DNA of 64,000 nucleotides from Taklimakanibacter sp049323275 (GCA_049323275.1 JBMOOM010000127.1:127430-191429), one strand, 5' to 3'; positions 53,718-63,054 are shown, counted from the first letter of the stretch. Notes: generated by a model from the letters alone, not told the origin. Program-made: numbers and translations.

Positions 53718-54995
53718 TTACTTATTCTTCTCCATCCACTTCTTCTGCTCGGCGGTCAGGAAGGTCGCCCATTCATCGGCGACTTCCTTCGGCGCGCGCT
53801 TGGAGAGGAGGATCTCCTGGAAGCCGGTCGGCACCATGGAGTCGTAGAAGACGCCGAGATTCTCGAGATGGGTCGGCGGCGTCACGAAGACATATTTGTC
53901 GGGATTGGACAGCTCCTCGAACCAGCCCTTGAACTGCTCGGTCTTGAAGAAGGCGTCCTGGTCGGCGCCATTGTGGATCGGCAGCACGCCCACCACCTTG
54001 GCCCATTCGAGATTCTGCTTGTTGCTCGACAGATATTCGATGACCTTCCAGGCTTCCTTCTTCGCCGGGCTGTCGGCGAACATCGACCAGCCGGCATAAC
54101 CGAGAGTCGGATAGGACTTGCCATTAGGCCCGGTCGGCATCGGCGCCACGGCGAAGTCCTCGGCTTTCATCTTCTCGGCGACGCCGATCAAGGCGTCCGG
54201 ATCCTGGTCGAGCATGGCGCAGGTGCCGGTATAGAAGCCGGTGACGATCTCGTTGAAGCCCCAGCTCACGCTGTCCTTCGGCACCCAGCCGTTCTTGTAC
54301 ATGTCCTGCAGCATCTGCAGCGCCTTGACCGAGCCTTCCTCGTTGAAGGTCGAGGTGCCGTCCTCGTTGAAGAAGCCGGGCTTGCCGTCCATGATGTTCA
54401 TGAACATCTGGATGCCGCCGAAGGCGCCGGGGCCGCCGCGCAGGCAATAGCCATATTTGCCGTTGCCGAGGCCGGCGATCTTCTGCGCCGCCGTCGTGAA
54501 CTCCTCCATGGTCTTCGGCGCTTCGGTGAGGCCGGCTTCGGCGAAGAGCTTCTTGTTCCAGAACATCGCCCGGGCGTAATAGCCATAGGGGATCATATAT
54601 TGCGTGTTCTTGACGGTGGACCCGAACTGCTTGGCGCGGTCGCCCAACGTGCCGAGCTCGGCCCAGTCCTTCATGAAGGGTCCGAGATCCTCGAGCTGGC
54701 CGTTATTGGCATAGAGGCCCATCCAGCGTTCCGGCATCTCGACGACATCCGGCGTCTCGCCGGCCTGCACCATGCTCAGGAACTTCTCGAAGGCCTGGCC
54801 CCAGGGCAGCGATACGATCTCGACCTTGATCTCGGGATTTGCCTTCTCGAACGCATCGAGCTCCTTCCTCAGGAACTCGGTGCGCTGCGGGCTGGTGATC
54901 ACCTCCACCAGCTGCACCTTGGTCTCGGCCGACGCCGCGCCGCTGAGCGCCGCGAGGGCGACGCCGAACAGCATGCCTTGCAACAGTTTCTTCAT
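53718..54995 (-). CDS. Extracellular solute-binding protein, family 1 (sugar ABC importer)
   Basis: The 425-residue protein has a signal peptide (MKKLLQGMLFGVALAALSGA, cleavage before ETKVQLVEV). Family-1 features include FLRKELDAFEKANPEIKVEI, TPDVVEMPERWMGLYANNG and YMIPYGYYARAMFWNKKLFA. GGGAGG lies before the ATG. It delivers the ligand to the two permeases and ATPase downstream. It follows the PLP enzyme gene after 24 bases. Confidence 0.92.
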   Translation of the reverse strand: MKKLLQGMLFGVALAALSGAASAETKVQLVEVITSPQRTEFLRKELDAFEKANPEIKVEIVSLPWGQAFEKFLSMVQAGETPDVVEMPERWMGLYANNGQLEDLGPFMKDWAELGTLGDRAKQFGSTVKNTQYMIPYGYYARAMFWNKKLFAEAGLTEAPKTMEEFTTAAQKIAGLGNGKYGYCLRGGPGAFGGIQMFMNIMDGKPGFFNEDGTSTFNEEGSVKALQMLQDMYKNGWVPKDSVSWGFNEIVTGFYTGTCAMLDQDPDALIGVAEKMKAEDFAVAPMPTGPNGKSYPTLGYAGWSMFADSPAKKEAWKVIEYLSSNKQNLEWAKVVGVLPIHNGADQDAFFKTEQFKGWFEELSNPDKYVFVTPPTHLENLGVFYDSMVPTGFQEILLSKRAPKEVADEWATFLTAEQKKWMEKNK

Positions 54996-55019
54996 GTACT
55001 CCTCCCTTGTTGATATGGT

Positions 55020-56216
55020 TCAAGTCTTGATGCTTTTAGCCAGGGCATTCTCCAGGTCGGCCCACAGCATCTCGGGATCTTCCAATCCGACATGCAGCCT
55101 GACGGCGCGCGGGCTGACGCTGAAACGGTCGAAGGAATTGACGCCGGGAGTCTGGGCCAGCGAGGCCGCCACCGGCACGATGAGGCTTTCATGGCCGCCC
55201 CAGCTGACTCCCAGCCGGAAGAATTTGAGCAGGTCGGAGAAACGCGGAATATCGATCGCCTCGTCGACCTCGAAAGTGAAAAGGCCGGTGAAGCCCGAAA
55301 GCGTGGCGCGACCGGGATGGTTGGAATAGACCGGATGATGGATCTTGGTGACATGGCCGTGGGCGCGCAGGCGCTCGGCGATGAGGAGCGTGCTGTCCAT
55401 ATGGCGCTTGAGCCGGAAGGGCAATGTGCGCAGGCCGCGGATCAGGAGAAAGGCCTCGAGCGGCGAGAGCTTGGCCCCGAGGAACGGATGGGTCAGCTCG
55501 TTGATCTTCGCGATATGCGCCTTGGAGCCCGCCACCACGCCCGCCACCGTGTCGCTGTGCCCGCCGATATATTTGGAGGCCGAATGCAGCACGAGGTCGA
55601 CGCCATGCGTATGAGGCTTCTGGAATACCGGTGTCGCCCAGGAATTGTCGATGACGGTGGTGATGCCCTGCGCCCGTGCCGCTTTGGCGAGACGCCTGAT
55701 GTCCTGCAGCTCGAAGACCATCGAGGAGGGACTTTCGAGATAAAGCAGCCTGGCGCCGGGCAGCGCCGCTTCCACCGCATCGGCGTCCGAGCCGTCGACA
55801 TAATCGACGTTGATATCGAAGCGCGGCAGGAGCTTTTCGAAGAAGCGATAGGCATCGCCATAGCAATGGCGCACCGCGACGATGCGGTCGCCGGCGGCGA
55901 CGAGGGAAAGCACCGTGGCGCTGATCGCCGCCATGCCGGAGGAGAAGGCACGCGCCGCTTCCGCCCCTTCCAGCTCGGCGATGCGGCGCTCGAAGTCGTG
56001 GACCGTCGGATTGCCGACGCGGCTGTAGATGTAGCCCTGGCCCTCGCCGGCGAAGGTCTTCTGCATCTCGGCGAAGTCCTTGAAGGTGAAAAGCGAGGTC
56101 TGGTAGATCGGCCCGACGACCGGATCGTGGATGTGCTGCGCGTCGTCGGTAAGGATCAGCGAGGCCGCTTCGATCGCGGCCTTGGCGGCGTCCGTGACAT
56201 GGGTTTCATATTTCAT
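55020..56216 (-). CDS. Cys/Met-metabolism PLP-dependent enzyme in a sugar-importer operon
   Basis: From ATG 56216 the enzyme has 398 residues. Motifs are IYSRVGNPTVHDFERRIAEL, SSGMAAISATVLSLV, VRHCYGDAYRFFEKL, LYLESPSSMVFELQD, the PLP lysine in SASKYIGGHSD and RLGVSWGGHESLIVPVA. It belongs to the cystathionine beta-lyase/gamma-synthase family, but lies between an FCD regulator (overlapping by 11 bases) and a CUT1 importer. The imported compound may therefore be an amino-acid- or amine-bearing sugar derivative. Specificity cannot be set from sequence. Confidence 0.88.
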   Translation of the reverse strand: MKYETHVTDAAKAAIEAASLILTDDAQHIHDPVVGPIYQTSLFTFKDFAEMQKTFAGEGQGYIYSRVGNPTVHDFERRIAELEGAEAARAFSSGMAAISATVLSLVAAGDRIVAVRHCYGDAYRFFEKLLPRFDINVDYVDGSDADAVEAALPGARLLYLESPSSMVFELQDIRRLAKAARAQGITTVIDNSWATPVFQKPHTHGVDLVLHSASKYIGGHSDTVAGVVAGSKAHIAKINELTHPFLGAKLSPLEAFLLIRGLRTLPFRLKRHMDSTLLIAERLRAHGHVTKIHHPVYSNHPGRATLSGFTGLFTFEVDEAIDIPRFSDLLKFFRLGVSWGGHESLIVPVAASLAQTPGVNSFDRFSVSPRAVRLHVGLEDPEMLWADLENALAKSIKT

Positions 56217-56934
56217 CGGGATAGGCCTCACGGATTTCGCCGCCGACGCTGTCGATGATCTTCAGCGCTTCGGCGCGCGCCGAAACGGGATCGCGGCGCG
56301 CTATGGCGTCGAACATGGTGCGGTGGAAGGGGAAGGATGCTTCGGCGAAATGGGGGATCTGCAGCGGGTTCTCCCAGAACTGATGCACGAGATCGCGCAT
56401 CGACTGGACGATCTGGGTGAAGAGGGGATTGCCGGTCGCCTCGATGATCGATTGGTGATATTCCCAGTCCTCTTCCGAGGAGTTGCCGACCGCATGCGCG
56501 GCCTCCATCCGGTCGAGCGCCTTCCCGATCATGGCGATGCGCTCGGCGGAGGCCGAAGCGGCGCAGATCGCGGCGGCCTCGCCTTCGAGCGCGCGGCGCA
56601 CCTGCAAGCCATGCAGCAGGTCCTTCACCTTGGTCGAGCGACTCAGCACCAGGGGCACATGCAGGATGTTGCGGCCGACCGCCTTGCGCAGATAGATGCC
56701 TGAACCTTTGCGCATCTCGACGATGCCGAGCGCCTCCCAGCGCTTCAGCGCCTCGCGCACCGTTGGCCGGCTGACCCGCAGCCGGTCGCACAGCATCCGC
56801 TCGGAAGGCAGCTTGTCGCCGGGTCCGATCCGGGCCTCTTCCACATAGGCGGCGAGGGCGTCAACCACAGCGGAATCAAGGGTTTGGCTCCTGACGGGCG
56901 CGAGAAGTCCGGATGTCGACGGCTTGCTTTTCAC
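56206..56934 (-). CDS. FCD-domain GntR-family (FadR subfamily) transcriptional regulator
   Basis: GTG 56934 is chosen because GGGGAGGA ends four bases before it; the ATG at 56958 lies upstream of that ribosome site. The product has 242 residues with an N-terminal winged HTH (PGDKLPSERMLCDRLRVSRP, then TVREALKRWEALGIVEMRKG) and a helical FCD domain with EDWEYHQSIIEATGNPL and the metal/ligand histidines (EASFPFHRTMFDAIARRD). FCD regulators sense organic acids or sugar acids. It is the first gene of the operon. Confidence 0.9.
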   Translation of the reverse strand: MKSKPSTSGLLAPVRSQTLDSAVVDALAAYVEEARIGPGDKLPSERMLCDRLRVSRPTVREALKRWEALGIVEMRKGSGIYLRKAVGRNILHVPLVLSRSTKVKDLLHGLQVRRALEGEAAAICAASASAERIAMIGKALDRMEAAHAVGNSSEEDWEYHQSIIEATGNPLFTQIVQSMRDLVHQFWENPLQIPHFAEASFPFHRTMFDAIARRDPVSARAEALKIIDSVGGEIREAYPDEI

Positions 56935-56962
56935 AAATCCTCCCCTGAGTCCCGACATCTAG

Positions 56963-56981
56963 TGGTCGGGCTGTCAGACCA
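56963..56981. promoter_or_regulatory. Candidate operator of the FCD regulator
   Basis: TGGTC (56963-56967) and GACCA (56977-56981) form an inverted repeat with a 9-base spacer about 30-45 bases upstream of the regulator's GTG start. TGGT/ACCA half-sites are typical of FadR-subfamily operators, but with shorter spacing. The position suits autoregulation. Confidence 0.4.
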
Positions 56982-57036
56982 GTTCAATCAAGCCTGGGTT
57001 GCGGGCGGAGTCAAGTCTCATCCGAAAATATATGGA

Positions 57037-58023
57037 TTATTGGTTCGCAGGACTGCGCCCATAGAGGAGCAGCATGACGATGATGACGACGCCATAGATG
57101 ATCTGCCGACCGGCTTCCGGCATCTGCATCACCGACAGGATCGACAGCAGCAGCGTGATGAGGATGACCCCCGCCACGGTGCCCAGATAGGAGCCGCGCC
57201 CGCCGAGGATCGAGGTGCCGCCCAGCACCACGGCGGCGATGGCGGGCAGCAGATAGGCATCGCCCATGCCCTGCGCCGCCTTGGAGGCGTAGCCCGCCAG
57301 CAGCACGCCGCCAAAGGCGCTCAAACCTCCGGCGATGATGAAGGCGATCATCACCACCCGGCGCGTATCGACGCCCGAGAGATAGGCGGCGCGCTCGCGA
57401 TTGCCGATGCCATAGACGGCGCGTCCGTAAGTGGTGCGCGTCAGCACGAAGACCATGCCGGCGCCGACGATGGCCCAGATCACCGGAGCATTGGGCACGC
57501 TGGGGATGAGCGAGCCGGTGGCGAGCCAGCGCATGGCCTCGGTGGCGAAATCGCGCGGCGAGAAGCCGCCGGTATAGACTACCATCAGGCCCTGCACGAC
57601 CGCGTTGGTGGCGAGCGTCACGATCATCGACGGGATGCGCAAATAGGCGACGCCGATGCCGTTGACGAGGCCGATGAGCATGCCGACGAGGATGCCGATC
57701 GGCACCGCGAGCGCCGTCGCCGCCGGTCCATAGGCGGTGGCGGCGCAGGCCATCATGGCGCCTGCCGCCACCACCCAAGGCACCGACAGGTCGATCTGGC
57801 CGAGCAGGATGACGAGCATCATGCCGGTGGCGATGACGCCCAGGAACGAGGCGACCTTCAATTGCTGCAGGAGGTAGTCGGCCGACAGGAAAGCCGACGA
57901 ATAGAGACTGCCGAACAGGAGCAGCAGGATGATGCAGGCGAAGGAGATCAGCACCGGCGGCTCGACGCGGCGGATGAAGCGCGGCATCCTTTCGCTCAAT
58001 CGCCCCATTGTCGTATCGCTCAT
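57037..58023 (-). CDS. CUT2 sugar ABC transporter permease (RbsC-like)
   Basis: From ATG 58023 the protein has 328 residues and begins MSDTTMGRLSERMPRFIRRV. It has about eight to ten helices with ATGMMLVILLGQIDLSVPWV, TLATNAVVQGLMVVYTGG and VVLGGTSILGGRGSYLGTVA, the RbsC hallmarks. It is the second of two permeases in the operon and overlaps the end of the first (ATGA at 58020-58023). Confidence 0.92.
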   Translation of the reverse strand: MSDTTMGRLSERMPRFIRRVEPPVLISFACIILLLLFGSLYSSAFLSADYLLQQLKVASFLGVIATGMMLVILLGQIDLSVPWVVAAGAMMACAATAYGPAATALAVPIGILVGMLIGLVNGIGVAYLRIPSMIVTLATNAVVQGLMVVYTGGFSPRDFATEAMRWLATGSLIPSVPNAPVIWAIVGAGMVFVLTRTTYGRAVYGIGNRERAAYLSGVDTRRVVMIAFIIAGGLSAFGGVLLAGYASKAAQGMGDAYLLPAIAAVVLGGTSILGGRGSYLGTVAGVILITLLLSILSVMQMPEAGRQIIYGVVIIVMLLLYGRSPANQ

Positions 58024-59000
58024 CCGAACCACTCCAGACGGTTGCGCACCCGCCACAGGCCGATGGCCCCGATGCTGACGGCGAGCAGGAGAATGACGCC
58101 CTGGAACAAGGGCTGCCACAACGCATCGAAATTGAAGACGAACATCAGGTCGCCGATGGCGCGGAAGGCGAAGGCGCCGAAAATGGCGCCGATGGCGCTG
58201 CCGCGGCCGCCGAAGAGCGACACGCCGCCGAGCACCACCGCGGCGATGGAGAGCAGCGTATAGGTGCTGGCGGTGGCGGAAGAAGCCTGGCCCGAATAGG
58301 TGAAGAAGGTGAGGAACAGGCCGCCGGCGCTGGCGAGAAGTCCGCTCAGCGTATAGGCGGCGAATTTGCCGCGCCTGATCGGCATGCCCGACATATAGGC
58401 GGCGGTCTCTGATGAACCCGCCGCATAGGCCGCGCGGCCGACCACCGAGGAGCAGAAGGGCAACCAGACCGCCACGACGATGGCGACCAGCATCAGCAGG
58501 CTCGTCGGAACGATGCCGAACACCTTGCCGGTCATGGCGTCGGCGAGCGTCTCATTGACGGCGCCGCCCGGCAGCGGGCGCAGGATGAGGGCGATGCCGA
58601 AGAAGATGGCGCCGGTGCCGATGGTGGCGACGATCGGCTGCAATCGCCCATAGATGACGATGAGGCCATTGAGCGCGCCGCAGGCCGCGCCGACCAGGAG
58701 CACGAAGACGACGCCGAGCGCCGTCTCGAAGGCGTTTCCGGTGACCACCATCGAGGCGACGCAGTTGGTGAGGACGAGAATCGCGCCGACCGACAGGTCG
58801 ATGCCGGCGGTGATCACCACCAGGGTCTGCGCCATGGCGACAAGCGCCAGCAGCGTCCCTTTGTTCGCGGCGGTCTGCGCCACATTGGTCGTGAGTCCGG
58901 CCGGATGATTGGCGATGTAGATGGTGAACATGAGCGCGAAGATCGCGAGCGCGATGAGCGTGCCGCGCTGCTCGGCGAGCCAGTAGCGCCAGTCCTTCAT
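58020..59000 (-). CDS. CUT2 sugar ABC transporter permease (RbsC-like)
   Basis: The 326-residue permease begins MKDWRYWLAEQRGTLIALAI and has LVVITAGIDLSVGAILVLTN, ATIGTGAIFFGIALILRPLP and AAVVLGGVSLFGGRGSAIGA. It is a paralogue of the following permease, with which it forms the channel. Its start overlaps the end of the ATPase gene by four bases. Confidence 0.92.
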   Translation of the reverse strand: MKDWRYWLAEQRGTLIALAIFALMFTIYIANHPAGLTTNVAQTAANKGTLLALVAMAQTLVVITAGIDLSVGAILVLTNCVASMVVTGNAFETALGVVFVLLVGAACGALNGLIVIYGRLQPIVATIGTGAIFFGIALILRPLPGGAVNETLADAMTGKVFGIVPTSLLMLVAIVVAVWLPFCSSVVGRAAYAAGSSETAAYMSGMPIRRGKFAAYTLSGLLASAGGLFLTFFTYSGQASSATASTYTLLSIAAVVLGGVSLFGGRGSAIGAIFGAFAFRAIGDLMFVFNFDALWQPLFQGVILLLAVSIGAIGLWRVRNRLEWFG

Positions 59001-60544
59001 GCCTCGGCTCCTGCCCGTTGGGAATGCCCGTTGCCGGTGATGTTGAGAGCACTGGAAATGAGCGCGTGCTCGCTGATCTCAGCACCCTTGAGCTCGCGTT
59101 TGACGGCGCCGTCATAAAGCACCAGCACGCGGTCGCAGCAGCCGATGAGCTCGTCATAATCGGTCGAATAGAACAGGATGGCCGCGCCATCGGCGGCGAG
59201 GCGGCGGAGCAGGGCGTAGATCTCCTGCTTGGTGCCGACATCGATGCCGCGCGTGGGGTCGTTGAGGAGGATGATGCGCGGCCGCCGCATCAGCCATTTG
59301 GCGATGACCACTTTCTGCTGATTGCCGCCCGACAAGGCGCCGACCGGAATATCGAGCCCGGCGGTCTTGATGGCGAGCAGATCCAGCATGTCCTCATTGC
59401 GCCGCTGCTCGGCGGCGTTGTCGATGATGCTTGCCTTGGAGAGAAGATCGAGCGCGGCGAAGGAGAGATTGTCCCTGACCGACATCGGCAGCATCAGCCC
59501 TTCGGTCTTGCGGTCCTCGGGGATCAGCGCCATGCCGATCTCGTGACTTTTGGCGGCGGCCGGGCTTTTGAGCGAGACGGATTTGCCGTCGATCAGGATG
59601 TCACCCGAGAGCCCGCTCAGCACGCCGAAGAAAGCGAGCAGCAATTCGCGCTGGCCCTGGCCGTCGAGGCCGCCCAGGCCCACCACTTCGCCGGCGTCGA
59701 CGGCGAGCGATATGTCCTTGAGCCGGCCGGACCAGGAGAGGTTGCGGCAGGCGAGCACCGGCGCGCGCTGCGAGGCCGCGGCCGGCGGCTTGGGCGGAAA
59801 GACATTGCGGTATTCGCGCCCGATCATCATCTCGACGACGTCGGTATCGCTCTTGGTTCCGTTGGCATAGGTGGCGACATTGCGGCCGTTCCTGAACACG
59901 GTGCAGGTATCGGCGAGCTCGGCGATCTCGTTCATGCGATGGGAAATATAGAGCAGCGCCATGCCGTCCTGGCGCAGGCGCTTCAGCACCTGGAAGACCT
60001 TGGTGACGTCGGCGGCGGTGAGCGCCGAGGTCGCCTCGTCGAGAATGAGGATCCGCGGCTGGCGCGCCAGCGCCTTGGCGATCTCCACCATCTGCCGGCG
60101 CGACAGCGGCAGGTCCTTGACGAGGGCCGAGGGGTGGATGTCGGCGGCGCCGGCCCGTTCGAGAGCGGCTTCGGCGAGGCGGCGCTGCGCCCTGCGGTCG
60201 ATCATGCCGAAGCGCCTCGGCGGGTCGGCGATGATGATGTTGTCGGCGACGCTGAGATCGGGAATGAGCGACAATTCCTGGAAGATGCAGGCGATGCCGG
60301 CCTTCTGCGCCGCCGCCGGGCCGGTGAAGACGACGTCGTCGCCGGCGAGGACCATGCGGCCTTCATCGGGCGTCACGACGCCGGCCATGATCTTGATCAG
60401 GGTGGATTTTCCGGCGCCGTTTTCGCCCAATATGGCGTGGATGCGGCCCGGTTCGACGACGAGCTCCGCCTTCTCGAGCGCGCGCACCCCGCCATAGCGC
60501 TTCGAGATGCCTTCCATGCGGAAGAGCGCCTCCGCTCCGATCAT
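58997..60544 (-). CDS. CUT2 sugar ABC transporter dual ATP-binding protein (RbsA-like)
   Basis: From ATG 60544 (GGGAGGG upstream) the protein has 515 residues with two ATPase domains. The first has Walker A GENGAGKST and Walker B ILILDEATSAL, but an unusual signature LPLSRRQMVEIAKAL. The second keeps LSGGNQQKVVIAKWL, lacks a classic Walker A as in other CUT2 ATPases, and has ILLNDPTRGIDVGTK where DEPT is usual. Such asymmetry is common in this family. It energises the two RbsC-like permeases. Confidence 0.92.
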   Translation of the reverse strand: MIGAEALFRMEGISKRYGGVRALEKAELVVEPGRIHAILGENGAGKSTLIKIMAGVVTPDEGRMVLAGDDVVFTGPAAAQKAGIACIFQELSLIPDLSVADNIIIADPPRRFGMIDRRAQRRLAEAALERAGAADIHPSALVKDLPLSRRQMVEIAKALARQPRILILDEATSALTAADVTKVFQVLKRLRQDGMALLYISHRMNEIAELADTCTVFRNGRNVATYANGTKSDTDVVEMMIGREYRNVFPPKPPAAASQRAPVLACRNLSWSGRLKDISLAVDAGEVVGLGGLDGQGQRELLLAFFGVLSGLSGDILIDGKSVSLKSPAAAKSHEIGMALIPEDRKTEGLMLPMSVRDNLSFAALDLLSKASIIDNAAEQRRNEDMLDLLAIKTAGLDIPVGALSGGNQQKVVIAKWLMRRPRIILLNDPTRGIDVGTKQEIYALLRRLAADGAAILFYSTDYDELIGCCDRVLVLYDGAVKRELKGAEISEHALISSALNITGNGHSQRAGAEA

Positions 60545-60568
60545 CAAGCCCTCCCGCGACATCGAGGA

Positions 60569-60599
60569 GGGCGCCGCAACCACGGGGGCCGCGGCGCCC
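60569..60599 (-). terminator. GC-rich hairpin between the binding-protein and ATPase genes
   Basis: GGGCGCCGC (60569-60577) pairs perfectly with GCGGCGCCC (60591-60599) around a 13-base loop, just downstream of the binding-protein stop on the - strand. No U-tract follows, so attenuation or transcript protection is more likely than full termination. Confidence 0.55.
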
Positions 60600-60611
60600 C
60601 GTATTCCACGG

Positions 60612-61754
60612 TTACTGATTATCCTTGCTCTGATTCAGGATCTCGATGGCGGAAATGTCAATGCCGCAGGTCGGGAAGGAATTGCCGACAAAGAAATTAT
60701 CCGACTGGTCTTTGTAATAATCGGCGCCGTCCTTGAAGTTGGGATCCTCGACGATCGCCAGAGGCAGCTTGATGGCCTGCGGCACCACATTGCCCTCGAG
60801 CGCCGAGATCGCCGTCTTGATCGCCACTGCGACCTGGGCGGGACCGGAGCCGGCGGACGAGCATTTCAGGCCGTCGCCAGCATGCGCGGCGCAGAATTTG
60901 CGGAAGCCGTTCTCGGTCTCGCCGCCGAAGGGCACGAAAGGATGCTTGGCGTCGATCATCGCCTGGACGATGCCGGTGTCGCCGCCCTGGCCGGTGATGC
61001 CGTCGAACGGGCCGCTGGTGGCGATCGCGTCCGCCGTCACCTTCTGGGCGACGCCGTCATCCCATTTGCCGACGACTTCGACGACGTCCCACTTCTTGCC
61101 TGACGCCGCGAAGGTCTCCTGGATACCTTCATGGCGAATGCCGTCGACCGGGTGGCCGGCGACGCCGCGCACTTCGAGGATCTTGCCGCCATTGGGCAGA
61201 TGCTTGATCAGCCAGTTGGCCCACAGGATTCCGAGACCCTTCTGATCGACATTGACGTTGATCAGATCTTCCGAGTCGTCGACGGTGCCGTCGAAGGCGA
61301 CGACGATGACGCCGGCCGCCTTGGCGCGCTTGAGCGCCGGGATCAGAGCCGCCGCATTCTGGGCATTGACGACGATGGCGTCGTAACCGGAATCGATGAA
61401 GTTATCGACGGCCGAGACCTGCGCCGGCACGTCCTCTCCGGTCGAGACGACCTTGAACTCCTTCAGCTTTGCAGCCACTTCCGGCTGCGCCGCATAGGCC
61501 TTGGCCGACTGGATCATCTGGATGCGCCAGGTATTGGCGATATAGCCATTGGCGAGCGCGATCCGATAAGGGCCGTCCTTCTTCGGGTATTTGTAGAATT
61601 TCGTCTGTTCCGTCCACGGCACGAAGCAATTGGGGTCCGAGGCGGGTCCGGCGACCACTTCGGGTCCCTCGGCCAGAGCGGGACCGAGATGCAAAGCAAG
61701 CGCGAAGGCTCCGGCGACGGACAGAAGGCACGACCGTTTCACTGTCGGGTTCAT
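60612..61754 (-). CDS. Periplasmic sugar-binding protein of the CUT2 importer (RbsB-like fold)
   Basis: The start is ATG 61754 (GGGAGGAATCACCT upstream), giving 380 residues with a signal peptide (CLLSVAGAFALALHLGPALA). The mature protein has RIALANGYIANTWRIQMIQS, GYDAIVVNAQNAAALIPALK, AAGVIVVAFDGTVDD and FDGITGQGGDTGIVQAMID, the pattern of pentose/hexose-binding proteins. The upstream ATG at 61850 would lack a signal peptide at its N-terminus and is rejected. It heads the operon, divergent from the LacI regulator. Confidence 0.92.
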   Translation of the reverse strand: MNPTVKRSCLLSVAGAFALALHLGPALAEGPEVVAGPASDPNCFVPWTEQTKFYKYPKKDGPYRIALANGYIANTWRIQMIQSAKAYAAQPEVAAKLKEFKVVSTGEDVPAQVSAVDNFIDSGYDAIVVNAQNAAALIPALKRAKAAGVIVVAFDGTVDDSEDLINVNVDQKGLGILWANWLIKHLPNGGKILEVRGVAGHPVDGIRHEGIQETFAASGKKWDVVEVVGKWDDGVAQKVTADAIATSGPFDGITGQGGDTGIVQAMIDAKHPFVPFGGETENGFRKFCAAHAGDGLKCSSAGSGPAQVAVAIKTAISALEGNVVPQAIKLPLAIVEDPNFKDGADYYKDQSDNFFVGNSFPTCGIDISAIEILNQSKDNQ

Positions 61755-61894
61755 AGGTGATTCCTCCCAAACGCCATTTTTGAGCTGGCTGATCGATCTC
61801 AAACCGGAGGAGGTCGCCTCTTTAAGCGAAGCACTTGAGAAATAAGCCAAAAAGGCTATTCGGTCCGGCGATCGAGGGTAAGAATATTATATGA

Positions 61895-61908
61895 TGAAAG
61901 CGCTGTCA
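61895..61908. promoter_or_regulatory. LacI-type operator candidate
   Basis: TGAAAGCGCTGTCA at 61895-61908 is a palindrome at 12 of 14 positions with the central AGCGCT typical of LacI/GalR-family operators. It lies in the gap between the divergent CUT2 operon and its LacI regulator. Confidence 0.6.
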
Positions 61909-61954
61909 ATTGAAGCTACGCTGAGTTAATTGTATGGACGGAGGGATGATGCAG

Positions 61955-62989
61955 ATGCCGCGAAAACAGCGCCGGCCGCGCAGCAAACTGTCCGATGTGG
62001 CCCTGCGCGCCGGGGTGAGCGCGGTGACGGTGTCGCGTGCCTTGCGCCGTCCCGAAATGGTTTCGCCGCAATTGCGCGAGCGCATCGACAGCGCCATCAA
62101 GGACCTCGCTTATATTCCAAACCGCGCCGCGAGCATCCTGGCCTCGTCGCGCTCGAGCGTCATCGGCGTCGTCGTCTCGTCGCTCACCAATGGCGTCTTC
62201 GCCGATTATCTGCGCGCGCTGCACGACATGTTCCAGCCGGCCGGCTTCCAGGTCATGGTGCTCAACAGCCGCTATTCGCCGCTCGAGGAGGAGAAGGCGA
62301 TCGTCACCTTGCTCGGCCAGCGGCCCGAGGCGCTGATCCTCACCGATGTCGACCAGACGCCTTATGCGCGCGAGCTGCTCGAGCATGCCGGCGTTCCCAT
62401 CATCCAGACCATGGCGCTTACCGACGCGCCGATCGACATCAATATCGGCATCTCGCAATATGAGGCGGGCAGCCTGGCGACGCGGCACCTCATCGAGCTC
62501 GGCCATCGCCGCATCGGCATATTGGCGGCGCGTCTCGATTCACGCACCCGCAACCGCGTCGCCGGTTATACCGACGCAATGAAACAGAAAGGTCTCCATG
62601 ACGAGGCCTTGCTGGAATGGAGCCCGGCGCCGTCCACGGTGAAACTCGGCGGCGAGCTGTTCGGCGCGCTGCTCTCCCGCAGCCCCGATCTCGAAGCGGT
62701 GTTCTGCGGCAATGACGACCTGGCGCTCGGCGTCCTGTTCGAATGCGCGCGCCGCGGCATCAAGGTGCCGGAGCAGATGTCGGTCGTCGGCTTCAACGAC
62801 CTGGAATTCGCCGCGAGCTCCTGTCCGGCGCTCACCAGCATCGCGGTGCCGCGCCACGAAATGGGGCGCCTCAGCGCCGAGATCGTGCTCGAGATCATCC
62901 GCGGCTCGGGTGCACGGCCGAAGACGAGCCGCATCGATCTCGGCTTCAAGCTGGCCCTGCGTGACAGCACCGGACGGCGGACGATATAG
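61955..62989 (+). CDS. LacI-family transcriptional regulator of the CUT2 importer
   Basis: ATG 61955 is taken because GGAGGG (61940-61945) lies nine bases upstream; ATGs at 61934, 61946 and 61949 are in frame and cannot be excluded. The protein has about 344 residues. The N-terminal HTH KLSDVALRAGVSAVTVSRAL and hinge DLAYIPNRAASILASSR are classic LacI. The periplasmic-binding-like domain follows (SSVIGVVVSSLTNGVFADYL, HLIELGHRRIGILAA, EAVFCGNDDLALGVL, VVGFNDLEFAASSCPALTSI). It should repress the divergent importer until its sugar binds. Confidence 0.92.
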   Translation: MPRKQRRPRSKLSDVALRAGVSAVTVSRALRRPEMVSPQLRERIDSAIKDLAYIPNRAASILASSRSSVIGVVVSSLTNGVFADYLRALHDMFQPAGFQVMVLNSRYSPLEEEKAIVTLLGQRPEALILTDVDQTPYARELLEHAGVPIIQTMALTDAPIDINIGISQYEAGSLATRHLIELGHRRIGILAARLDSRTRNRVAGYTDAMKQKGLHDEALLEWSPAPSTVKLGGELFGALLSRSPDLEAVFCGNDDLALGVLFECARRGIKVPEQMSVVGFNDLEFAASSCPALTSIAVPRHEMGRLSAEIVLEIIRGSGARPKTSRIDLGFKLALRDSTGRRTI

Positions 62990-63054
62990 TTGCATGTCGA
63001 TGGAACAAGTGCCGGTGAGCTTCATTGAGTTAAAACACCGGTCCGGGAGTTGAC

